DNA of 64,000 nucleotides from Rosellinia necatrix (lineage: Eukaryota > Ascomycota > Sordariomycetes > Xylariales > Xylariaceae), in contig JAGYVD010000009.1 in the NCBI GenBank assembly GCA_021209875.1, forward strand, positions 3,305,524 to 3,369,523. Reading direction: 5' to 3'. Position numbers and translations under genes: made by a program. Positions 50,121-59,600 of the stretch are shown here, one piece after another; position 1 is the stretch's first letter, and each line of letters starts with the position of its first letter. The notes under the pieces are model-generated. The model was not told where the DNA came from. It was given only the letters and a program-made list of their open reading frames with translations, and did not search any database.

Positions 50121-52513
50121 TTAGAAAAGGCCTGCGCCTTTAATCTGCATTATTATCAAGATAAATAAATTAATAATTTATGTCTGAATATACGTGTTCT
50201 TATGTTTGGCCTACTTATAACTGATCCTGCGATCAGGATCCCTTGGGTAATGGTTTAAAAATCCCGAGGACGTCGTTGTTTGAGACGGATTATAGTGGCA
50301 TGGGTATGGATGGCGGCCGCGATGCAAGCCCAGAGTTGTGGGTGCACGCTGGACGTGCTAGGAGGGTGGCGGGACGTCGACAGTCTTAGTTTTCCAAGCC
50401 AGGGGGCCGTCTGGGGTAGGAGTGAAGACGGCATCGAGCTCGAGGGGGAGGCTTAGGGCACATAAGATATTAATTTGGAATCTGGCGCAACAAGGAAACT
50501 TGGGCATATATTTGTCGCGACCTTAGATTTTTACCTTACAGATTTGTTAGCGTTCATGGTTAAGTCGTTAGTGGCGGGAGGATAGATCTGAAGTGCTGCG
50601 TCTGAGATGATGAGGTAGAGCGCAGCTTACAAAGGAGGTTCGCTCCTTCTTTGTCGTCTGGTGGTAATTAATTACTACGATGCACTTTCACTGGGTTTTG
50701 GTACAGCGTTTGGCACTTTTAGCTGATGGGCAATATCCGGGGGTTAGTTATTATCACGAGATAGAATAGAGCTAGCTAAGAACATAAGGTCAAGCTGCGG
50801 GCTACTTGCTAGGATTAAAACCGTTAGTTTAGTACTGGCGAGTAGTAGGTTTGCCCGGAGTTTACGTAGGGAGCATTGTCAAGGTACAAGGAAAAGGTGC
50901 TTAAATAAACTCTTGGCTTAAGTAGGAAATCTTACATATCTGATCGATCAGGATTTGCGATCTGATTGGTTGCGACGTTTCTTACTTTAGATTTTAATTT
51001 AGAAAAGAAAAAAATATGCTTAGATTTCCTTGAAGTGCAGGAGGTGTTAGATATAAAAATATGGAAATAGGCCTGTAACCGAGTTGCTATATTTAGTTAG
51101 CTGGAGAAACATCTCTACTATATAAAATGAGTGGCTCGCATGTTTAATTAATACTGTTAATTTAACAGCTATCACTTATTTCTGACAGGAGGGAGTTTTA
51201 AAAGAAGACCTGGTAGCTTAAGCAAGTTGATTTAGTAGTACTTTTATAAACGCTAAAGCCAGAGCTAAAGCCACCTCGCCTTGGTTACTTTGGTACTGTA
51301 TACCCAAACTAGCCATTCCCTGATCATAAAAGCACTTCTGGCTGTACGTGGGAATGAGTTAACTTTTAAAGCGGGTCTCGCGCCGTCGCTCGAGAGCTGT
51401 TGGGTCTTTGGACAGACGTATGTGATTTATCTAGAATTCTGAACTGGATTGAACTAACTATCTGAAGTTGGGAATTAACGAGAGTATATCTATACAATAT
51501 GGCTGCTAGGTAGCAGCATGCTGCCTGTTCTGCCTAGTAGGCAGAAGTGGTGATCATCTTTGGTGTTGACAGGGTTACGGTTCTGACAGCGGGCATCGAC
51601 TGCCTGTGGGTGCAGGTTAATGTCTGTCCAGTAGTAGCTGCCTTCCGTGGTTGACCAATCTTGTTAAGGCAGCGAATGAGTTGCCGCGTGTTTACAACGA
51701 GCTAAACCAAGCGGTAATTAGTCGATTCTCCGTGCAGAAAGTCAATGATGTGCCCCTAGCTGGATGTAGCGTACAGGACATGCATCAACGACGAAGATTA
51801 TCGACGGGGAAGGGTTCTAACTGAGCATGTCTGGAGGGGCCTGTCGAGTCGAGGCTCGGTTCAACTTGGCTTTGGCGGCGATCTTCGAGATAAGGCCAGC
51901 CATTAATCTCAGTCTCCAAATTCAGTGAGGCTCTCTGGCCCCTACCTGCGCCAAGAGCGGCTGAAAGTCCATGTGACCCATTTGCGAATCAAATGCCCAG
52001 TTCAAGAAAGCATTAATTGCTTTTGATACCCAACCCTGCTGACTGCATCAAATATTGGCGCACCCGGATGAGAACATGGCTTGCATGCATTCTCCGTCTG
52101 GGTAGAGAGACGAATCATAGCAGAGCTTTGAGGATTTGATTACGACCAAAATGGAATTGCCATACAGCGCCGGGAACAAGGCCATCCGAGATGACTCCCA
52201 AGCGCGATGGCACGACAGCTTCTCTCCCCCCTTTATTATCACACGCTCTCTGATCATCGTGGCACAGCAGATGGTATATGACAATCTGATGAAGCGTCGT
52301 AAAATATCTGCAAGTTGAGCAGTTACATGACCATCTCAAGTCGCCCCCGGTTATGAATAACCCGCAGAACATGTCAGTCGTCCGAGGGTCGTCTCTGCAA
52401 GCTCGAGTGAGCTACTGCAGCCCCTTGTTTCCAAATGCCACCCCTGGCACTCACAAGTGGTACCGTATTCTAAGTGTTTCGTGAAGCGCCGTGGATGGCT
52501 TCCAGGATTTGCA
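50121..52513. other. Normal-composition intergenic region, no supported gene
   Basis: No open frame that I can support. Short frames near 52048-52372 occur on both strands and show no domain. Notable inverted repeats are GATCCTG-CGAT-CAGGATC (50223-50240) and a cluster at 51502-51544: GCTGCTA-GG-TAGCAGC, the 12 bp palindrome GCAGCATGCTGC, and CTGCCT-AGT-AGGCAG. It could hold a decayed gene or regulatory sequence. Confidence 0.5.
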
Positions 52514-52618
52514 GCCCCCCGGCCCCTCCCCTCCAACCGGCCTTTTCACGTATTTGAACACCCCGTTCCCCCTACCGGCTTCCTGAACCTCCTTGACCTT
52601 CACTCCTATTTCCCATTC
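52514..52618 (+). promoter_or_regulatory. CT-rich tract upstream of the small CDS
   Basis: A pyrimidine-rich stretch (CCCCCCGGCCCCTCCCCTCC, later CCCCGTTCCCCCTACC and TCACTCCTATTTCCCATTCC) ends about 40 bp before ATG 52659. CT-rich tracts next to transcription starts are common in filamentous fungal promoters. Confidence 0.45.
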
Positions 52619-52658
52619 CATACTGGAAGCTGGCTCCAAGGGCATCTAACTTCTTGTG

Positions 52659-53263
52659 ATGTACGGCCACCAGCACGCACCGCGCCCACCGGGGCCTGGA
52701 CCGCGCGGTCCACAGGTCTACGGACCTCCCATGCCAGCCCCTTTTCAGGCGAGAGGCAGCTCCTTCTCTCACATCACTACCGCGCCTAATAGCCGCCAAC
52801 ACAACGGGTAAAGCCAAAGCCTCCCACTCTTCTCCACAGTAGAGTGCGCTCCGATATGGAACTAACGGCCAACAGCCATCATTTCCAAAACACGCATTAC
52901 AAAGATGTCCACACTATCAGCAACGTCTACAACAACGGAGCGTCCAAAGTCGTGCACCACCAAATCCGCCAGCTCAGCGTGCAGAGCCAACGCGGGAGGC
53001 TGGACGACGCCCAGCTACACCGCAACCAGGTCCGATTCCAACACAAATACGACATGGATCAGCAGTCCCGGAGGTATCACGATCAACGCCGCTTTGACAA
53101 TGAGATGGCGTTCCAGAAGTCGCAGAACCGGTCATGGCAGAACCTGAATCGCGCCGCCGCGGGCCATCAACGCTTTGAACAGAAAACAGTGCAAGTTGTC
53201 AATACGCTTCAAAATAAGATCCACGACCTCCAGAGGCAATTACATCAGAGTCATAGGCGGTAG
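52659..53263 (+). CDS. Small His/Gln-rich coiled-coil protein, unknown function
   Basis: Proposed two exons: 52659-52807 (MYGHQHAPRPPGPGPRGPQV...) and 52840-53263, about 190 residues. The N-terminal third is Pro/Gly/Gln-rich and disordered-looking. The rest is rich in His, Gln, Asn and Arg, and its end (about 120-185) has heptad-like spacing ending in VVNTLQNKIHDLQRQLHQ, a probable short coiled coil. No signal peptide, membrane segment or known domain is seen. The exon 2 frame is certain as an open frame. The weak point is the intron (52808-52839), only 32 nt, or 35 nt if the adjacent AG of CAGTAG is used. A simpler alternative is translation from ATG 52855 in exon 2, giving about 135 residues. 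It lies 850 bp upstream of the HET-S-type gene on the same strand; a functional link is not shown. Confidence 0.55.
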
Positions 53264-54114
53264 TTGAAGCGTTCTTTGAAAGGGGACAGACGAGGAAACA
53301 CTACTTTCCTCACCGTAACTAAACTCTGCGGGTCTCCATCAGGCGCAGGTACCTACTCGGATTAGACTGATTGATACAGCTGCTGGGCAGAATGTAAACA
53401 TGGTACTCGTGTTACGTCCCTCTATTGTTTAGTTATTTCTCTCTTCGAACCCTCCCCATATTCTTTCTTTACTTCGCTTTCTTTCATTCTTCTTTTACTT
53501 CGCCTTCCTTCATTCTTCTCGCAAGGGGCCAGTTTTATAGGGATCACAATGTGACAGTCCAGCGGTTGACGTCTTGTGGCTGGGACATACAAATATTTAC
53601 TGTCCCCGGCAGTCTGCTTTATGGGTTCCCTCCGCTTTCCAGTGAACCTGACCAATCTAATCGCTCTCATATCGTGTTATAAGTTAATGTAAGTAGATCC
53701 GAGTAAATGTAAATTACAGCGGAAACGCGGTAATAGATAAAGAAGAATGTCCAAGGCCAAGGACACCACAGGACTTTGGACGAGGCTCCTGGAAAATGCG
53801 ACCCTTTCACTGCCCCCATTTTCCCGCAGTAAAACAACAACAGCAATAATAAAGTGAGGCGGACTTCAAGGCTCAGAGACTACAGGGATGCGGAGGTCTC
53901 GTTCCGGTTAGATTAGGCGCACTCTCTCTACACAGGCTCGGCTATCAGCCCATTTGCAGCCACTGAGGCCGCAGTCCGACATAGCCCAAGTTAACCCACT
54001 CAACTGCCTAAATTGTATTATCCCCTTTCTCCCTTCTCGCTATTCTTCTCCAGGGCTTGCTCTACTTGCTATCTAGTCAGTCGCAAATAAGTTCACGGGG
54101 TTTCACTGTGCGTT
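53264..54114. other. Intergenic; promoter region of the HET-S-type gene
   Basis: Contains an imperfect pyrimidine duplication (53468-53521: TTTACTTCGCTTTCTTTCAT followed by a near copy TTTTACTTCGCCTTCCTTCAT) and a second CT-rich tract at about 54020-54054 (CCCCTTTCTCCCTTCTCGCT), 60 bp before ATG 54115, typical of a fungal start region. Open frames at 53422-53682 on both strands are not supported as genes. Confidence 0.5.
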
Positions 54115-54981
54115 ATGGCCGAAGTGTTTGGAATATTCACGGGCGCTGTCAGTACCGCAGCCGTCTTCAGCACCTGCGTCGACTGCTTCGACTACATTCA
54201 ACTCGGCCGGCGCTTCGAGTCCGACTTCCAAACCTACCTACTCCAGCTCAGCTGCGCTGGCCTGCGCCTGACGCGCTGGGGCGAGTCGGTCAGGATCTAC
54301 GACGAACGAGTCTTCTCGAGCCGGCCCGGGAACGGCCGGCCTTACGAGCAGCAGACAATTCACACGACGCTAGTCTGCATCTTATCACTATTCGACGACG
54401 TCATGAAGAAGTCGGGTAAGTATCACCACAGCGACGGCGGTACGCAGTCGGCGGCGGCAACATACTACTCCGCCGCCGACCTGCAGGGCTCCTTGGTGTC
54501 CATCAACGGCAAGATCAGTCAGATCGTGCAGAGCCGTAAGAGGCGGCCGGGCTTGCTCCGGCGCACGTCCTGGGCGCTCCACGACGCCAACTACATGCGG
54601 TCCGTCGTCGCTGACGTGACGACCTTCATCGACAGCCTGGAGCGGCTCTCGCCGGTCGAGTCGGCAGCCGAGCGCGATCGGCTGATCAAGCTCGAGATGC
54701 GCGAGTTCGGCGAGGCGGACGAGCTGCGCGCGATCCAGGACGCCTCGCGAACCATAGATGCCAAGATGAGCGACCTGGCGCGCGAGGAGATGGCGCGCCG
54801 GGGCCACAGCTACGCCAACCTGTCTCTCAAGGGCAAGGCTCTGGCGGGGGACTTCTTCGCCCAGACATGGACGGTCGGCCCGGTGGGTGCGTGCCATTCG
54901 TATGACCACATGGTTGTGGAGAAAACTGCCAAGGTACAGCTAGGAAATGCTTACGGGGGGAGGAGTGTCTTTGACGACTGA
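54115..54981 (+). CDS. het-S: HET-s/HET-S-type HeLo-domain prion and cell-death protein
   Basis: 288 residues in one uninterrupted frame, one less than the 289 of Podospora HET-s. The HeLo domain (1 to about 227) is recognisable from VFGIFTGAVSTAAVF...CVDCFDYIQLGRRFESDF, through LRLTRWGESVRI, to RTSWALHD and VTTFIDSLERLSPVE. The C terminus carries two pseudo-repeats of the amyloid HET-s motif: HSYANLSLKGKALAGDFF (231-248) and HSYDHMVVEKTAKVQLGNAY (261-280), aligned on K-x-x-x-G-D/N, 30 residues apart. In the known family the C-terminal region forms a beta-solenoid prion; templating refolds HeLo, exposes an N-terminal helix and makes the membrane leaky, causing cell death in heterokaryon incompatibility. 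Residue 33 is Arg rather than the Pro of prion-type HET-s, so a HET-S-like active form is inferred. The coding sequence is very GC-rich and shows no damage. No NLR gene with a matching N-terminal motif is in the window. ATG has G at -3 and +4. Confidence 0.9.
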   Translation: MAEVFGIFTGAVSTAAVFSTCVDCFDYIQLGRRFESDFQTYLLQLSCAGLRLTRWGESVRIYDERVFSSRPGNGRPYEQQTIHTTLVCILSLFDDVMKKSGKYHHSDGGTQSAAATYYSAADLQGSLVSINGKISQIVQSRKRRPGLLRRTSWALHDANYMRSVVADVTTFIDSLERLSPVESAAERDRLIKLEMREFGEADELRAIQDASRTIDAKMSDLAREEMARRGHSYANLSLKGKALAGDFFAQTWTVGPVGACHSYDHMVVEKTAKVQLGNAYGGRSVFDD

Positions 54982-55273
54982 CAGTCCACTTGGCTTGTGT
55001 TGTTACACCTGTTGTTACACCCCTATCCTTGCTGGGATGCTGTCAGTCAGTTGAAACGGGATCTGCAACACAGCGCTATGGTAACAGATAAGTGGATAAA
55101 AATGGGTCTGTATAATTTAGCTAGAGCATAGCTTATATTTGTTTATTTTAAGTGAATATTAGGGATATTTTAACAGGTATAAAATTATATTAAACGTTAT
55201 AAATTATATGATAATATTATAAGTTTGAATTATTTATTTTTTAATATAATTTATGTTTACTGCTAAACTAATT
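54982..55273. other. Downstream flank passing into AT desert
   Basis: After the stop there is a tandem 12 bp direct repeat TGTTGTTACACC (54998-55009 and 55010-55021). Composition then falls to AT-rich at about 55100. No gene. Confidence 0.6.
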
Positions 55274-55578
55274 TAACAGAGGTGTACATTAGTTAATAAA
55301 ATTTTTTATTAATTATTAAAAGCATGGTAGCATTTTAGAACTATTTAATATAAATAATTAACTTTATTAAAAAGCTTATATTTAATATAATAAACTACAG
55401 GTATTTATATATATTAATTATATAACAAAAATAATTTAAAGAATAGTTTTTGTATATATATATAATATTTAGTAATGCAGTATTAAAACTATATTTTATA
55501 TATATATATTTTCTGTTTAAAAATTTTTAAAACAAAAATTTCTATTTTAATGATCAAACTATTTTATATTATTATTAG
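55274..55578 (+). mobile_element. Family G element, copy 3, decayed
   Basis: Starts TAACAGAGGTGTACATT and is colinear with 18504-18810 through AAAAAGCTTATATTTAATA, CTACAGGTATTTATATA, TAATGCAGTATTAAAACTAT and TTTTCTGTTTAAAAA. Nearly every C of copy 1 is T here. The end (TTTTATATTATTATTA) corresponds to TTCCACACTACTATCA. No clear target duplication remains. Confidence 0.6.
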
Positions 55579-56127
55579 ATATTTTTAAATTTGTTAATTT
55601 ATTGTTTTATTGTTTAGTTGCTTTTTAAAAAGAATTTTCAAGTTATTATTCCTAAAACATTTTTTCATAGATTAATTAGTTTATATTTTGATGATATATA
55701 TATTTTATTCATATAATTAATTTATTTATATATAATAATAAAATAAAATAAAATTATCTGGCGCAGCTTTTTGTTAAAATTATAAATAGTTTGTTTTTAG
55801 CTATATTAATATGTTTAAAAAATTTTTTTAGATATATCTTTTAATTATATTAATACTTGATATTTTAATTAAATACAGCAATTTTCTTTTAATCTTTCAA
55901 TATAATTAATAATTTATTTATAGTTTAAATGTAAAATAGTAATTAGTTTTTATTTTATAACGTTTTTGTTTTTTTAAATTGAAATATATAAATTTATTAA
56001 ACTTTTAATATATTAATATAAAAAGTTGTTTTTTTAAATAGTTTAAAATATATTTTTATTTTCCTATAAGTTTATTATTTACATATATTCAAATTATGAT
56101 TTTAAAATTATATTATAATTATATTAT
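55579..56127. other. AT-rich, nothing identified
   Basis: No gene, hairpin or recognised repeat. Confidence 0.6.
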
Positions 56128-56423
56128 TTTATAAATATTATTATATTTTATTATATGTTATATTTATTACTTATATTATTTTTATTTATAAATTATTAAT
56201 ATAATTTATTTATTAATATATTATTAAATTACTAATAATCATTATAAATAATTATTACTATTATTTTTATTATTATTAAACTTATATTATTATTTATACT
56301 GCTGTTATTATTACTGCTGCTTTTATTGCTGCTACTACAGCTGTTGTTGCTGCTGCTGCTGTTTTTACTACTGCTGCAGCTGCTAGTTTTTTTGATGTTG
56401 TTTTTATTATGTTTGCTGCTAAT
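56128..56423 (+). repeat. H repeat copy 2, with interrupted CTG tract
   Basis: Matches 18461-18503 joined directly to 18820 onward, so it is the empty site of the family G insertion. CTG-type triplets occupy about 56300-56385. An apparent minus-strand open frame rich in Ser/Asn is a product of the triplet repeat. Confidence 0.55.
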
Positions 56424-56687
56424 TGTCATGACCCACAGCCATAATGGCCCTGATTGGCTGGACAAATGAGTGGCCTGGCAGCCCCTGATTGGTTCTTTGG
56501 CTAAGTAGGTATAAATATAAAGTAGTAAATGCGGTAAGCTAGTTATTTGGTGAATAGTTAATAGTATATATAAGTAGGAATTCTGGCCGGCGGCTTTATA
56601 TACAGTTTTTTGGTTTTTTTATTTTAGTTTTTTTTTTTAATATATAAATATAGTTGGGCTTTGTTTTAACGGCTATTGCTGTTTACT
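56424..56687 (-). mobile_element. LTR-like element, family P, copy 2 (inverted)
   Basis: Reads TGTCATGACCCACAGCC...GGCTATTGCTG on the + strand, the reverse complement of the solo LTR at 46803-47072. Shared blocks include GGCCTGGCAGCCCCTGATTG, AGTAGGAATTC and ATATAGTTGGGCT. The right half is decayed by C-to-T changes. No target duplication was found, so this may be one end of a disrupted element. Confidence 0.65.
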
Positions 56688-56690
56688 TTC

Positions 56691-56701
56691 GGGTTAGGGT
56701 T
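56691..56701 (+). repeat. Short interstitial telomere-like motif
   Basis: GGGTTAGGGTT directly after the family P copy and before the 62 bp minisatellite, in the same orientation as the terminal repeats. Short enough to arise by chance, but its position is suggestive. Confidence 0.4.
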
Positions 56702-56768
56702 GCTACTATAGTTGGCTGTTAACTTAGCTAAAATTTTGCTGATTTTCTGCCATACAAAAAAGCCTGGC

Positions 56769-57245
56769 CAATTAAAAGCCTAGGTTGCGTGTCGCTATCC
56801 CTGCTAGTTGCAGACCCGCAGCGCTGCACCCAATAAAAACAGCCGGTTACGTGTCGGTATCCCTGCTAGTTGCAGACGAGCAGGGCTGCACCCAATAAAA
56901 ATAACCGGTTACATGTCGGTATCCCTGCTAGTTGCAGACCAGCAGGGCTGCACCCAATAAAAATAACCGGTTACATGTCGGTATCCCTGCCTGTAACAGG
57001 CCTGCAGCGATGCACCCAATAAAAACGGCCGGTTACGTGTCGGTATCCCTGCCAGTCACCCACCTGCAGGGCTGCACCCAATAAAAACAGCCGGTTACAT
57101 ATAGGTGTCCCTGCTAGTCAGACCCACAGGGATACACCCAATAAAAACAGCCGGTAAAATGTTTGTATGCCAGGTAGCCACAGGCCTGTAAAAATACAGC
57201 TTATTAAAACAGCCAGTTATATGTTGATATTACTGCTAGTTAAAA
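56769..57245 (+). repeat. 62 bp minisatellite, about 8 units
   Basis: Unit starts fall at 56769, 56831, 56893, 56955, 57017, 57079, 57139 and about 57201. The unit is CAATAAAAACAGCCGGTTAC, GTGTCGGTATCCCTGCTAGT, then TGCAGACCAGCAGGGCTGCACC. It contains an inverted repeat CCCTGCT/AGCAGGG and an AATAAA. The outer units, especially on the right, are decayed; the inner ones are nearly identical. Confidence 0.88.
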
Positions 57246-57264
57246 GCTATTATTAATATATTAA

Positions 57265-57840
57265 TTAAATAAATTAAATAAATTAAATAAATTAAATAAA
57301 TTAAATAAATTAAATGAATTAAATAAATTAAATAAATTAAATAAATTAAATAAATTAAATAAATTAAATAAATTAAATAAATTAAATAAATTAAATAAAT
57401 TAAATAAATTAAATAAATTAAATAAATTAAATAAATTAAATAAATTAAATAAATTAAATAAATTAAATAAATTAAATAAATTAAATAAATTAAATAAATT
57501 AAATAAATTAAATAAATTAAATAAATTAAATAAATTAAATAAATTAAATAAATTAAATAAATTAAATAAATTAAATAAATTAAATAAATTAAATAAATTA
57601 AATAAATTAAATAAATTAAATAAATTAAATAAATTAAATAAATTAAATAAATTAAATAAATTAAATAAATTAAATAAATTAAATAAATTAAATAAATTAA
57701 ATAAATTAAATAAATTAAATAAATTAAATAAATTAAATAAATTAAATAAATTAAATAAATTAAATAAATTAAATAAATTAAATAAATTAAATAAATTAAA
57801 TAAATTAAATAAATTAAATAAATTAAATAAATTAAATAAA
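57265..57840 (+). repeat. 9 bp satellite (TTAAATAAA), 64 units
   Basis: 576 bp of TTAAATAAA with a single visible variant (TTAAATGAA near 57310). The near-perfect uniformity implies recent expansion or homogenisation. The exact copy number may depend on assembly. Confidence 0.92.
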
Positions 57841-57925
57841 TAGAATAAATTCAGTAAATAGAATAAATTCAGTAAATAGAATAAATTTAATAAATTTAAT
57901 AAATTTAATAAATTAAATAAAAAGT
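57841..57925 (+). repeat. Variant tail of the 9 bp satellite
   Basis: An 18 bp higher-order unit TAGAATAAATTCAGTAAA occurs about 2.5 times, then TTTAATAAA three times, before the array ends. Confidence 0.75.
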
Positions 57926-58257
57926 ATCAATTAATTTTATTAGCTAAAACGCTAAAAATAAAAAACTATATTATAAATATAAAATATAAAAATAAAGCTA
58001 ATTAAAGCTATAAAAAATATAATAAATTATAAATTATAAATTTTATATAAATTATATTAATTTTTTAAGTAAATTAATATATTTTATTTAATTTATTAAA
58101 AATTTATTATAATTTAAATAATAATAACAAATTAAACTTGAAAAATAATATAACATATAAATATTAAATAAATATATCTATATATAAATTTAATATTTAT
58201 AAAAATTAAAAATATAATAAAATAAATACCTCAATATTTATAAAACTTTATAATTAT

Positions 58258-58354
58258 AAATATAAATATAAAAAAAATATAAATATAAAAAAATATAAAT
58301 ATAAAAAAAATATAAATATAAAAAAAATATAAATATAAAAAAATATAAATATAA
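58258..58354 (+). repeat. 17-18 bp A/T minisatellite
   Basis: About 5-6 units of ATATAAATATAAAAAAA, varying only in the length of the A run. Confidence 0.75.
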
Positions 58355-59474
58355 GTTTTATTTTATAAATTAAAACAATATTTAAAATTAATTATAATTA
58401 TATTATAATTATCTTAATATTAATATTATTTAAATAATAAATTATAAATTTTATAATGTTTATAATTAAAATGTTTAAATATATTTAAATATATTATATA
58501 ATTTATATTTATTTTTAAATAATATTAATTTATTTTTATATTATTTTAAAATTTTATTTAATTATAATAAGCGTTTTTAAAAATATTTTTGTTTAATTTT
58601 ATTAATTATATATTAAAGCTTTTAAATTAAGTTTTATTATTCTTATTATATTTAATAAAACAACACACTTTTATATATAAATTGTTTATTTTTTTTAATA
58701 TATATAATAAGTATAGTTAAAAATATAAAGTTATAAATAGCTATATTTATAATATATTAGTTTATATTATAATAATATATATATTTTAATTATAAAACTT
58801 ATAAAATTTTAAGCATAGTTTTAAAACTTTATTTGCTAGTATAAATAAATAGCTTTAGCTTAAATAAACTTAGCTTAAAATAGTTTATACTATTTTATTT
58901 AATTTTATATTCGAGCAACTAGCAGTGCTAAACCTAGCATTTTTGCTTATTTTAATAATATATTTAAATATTTATATTATTAAAATATTAAATTTATAAT
59001 TATATTTTAAAATTTATATAATAAAATATAAAACAATTAATAATTATATTTATAATATATTAATTTATAATATATTTATTTTAATTAAAAAGTTAAAAGT
59101 TTAATAATAAATTATAACTTATATAAAAATATAAAAAAAAAACTATTATTTATTAAAATTTTAATTTAATATAAATATAAAAAATAAGTTTAATATATAT
59201 AAATAATAATTAAGTTATTTATATTAGTTTATAATAAATATATTATATATATAATAATAAACAACTTAATTATTTTTAATTATTTATATAATAATATTAT
59301 ATATATATAAATAATAATTATTAAAAACTTTAAATATAAGTTATAAATTTTATTAATTAATTTAAATAAAAAATAAGTTTAAAATAAATAACTTATATTT
59401 TTTATTAACTTTTATATTAAAATAATAAATAATATTAAATATAATATATTTTTTTATAATATAAACAAGTAAAC

Positions 59475-59600
59475 AGTGTTTAAAAGACCTACTTTAGGCT
59501 AAGCTAGGCCGGCTAGGCTAGGCCTGCAAGGCCTAGCCAGGCCTGTACTAGATAAGATAAAAATAGTCTACTAGCTATTTTTATCTAGCTTTTGTTTAAA
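59475..59600 (+). other. Hairpin-rich GC patch in the AT desert
   Basis: Two perfect stem-loops lie side by side: GGCTAGGCC-TGCAA-GGCCTAGCC (59516-59538) and a 12 bp stem AGATAAAAATAG/CTATTTTTATCT with an 8 nt loop (59555-59586). The patch is about 125 bp and resembles the other short GC-retaining elements in architecture. No second copy or target duplication was found. Confidence 0.55.

Noticed and set aside
52457..52789. Plus-strand frame of 110 codons
   Set aside because: Overlaps the CT-rich promoter tract and exon 1 of the small gene in another frame; composition follows the CT-rich DNA.
53422..53682. Opposing frames of 82-85 codons
   Set aside because: Both arise from a polypyrimidine/polypurine tract; no protein-like features.
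54416..54452. Possible intron with donor GTAAGT inside the HET-S-type gene
   Set aside because: Reading through keeps alignment with the family (SGKYHH... to SLVS) and the frame stays open; removal is not needed.
54388..54909. Minus-strand frame of 173 codons
   Set aside because: Antisense shadow of the GC-rich HET-S-type gene.
56769..57840. CRISPR-like array of repeats
   Set aside because: Directly abutting tandem units without spacers in a eukaryotic chromosome end.
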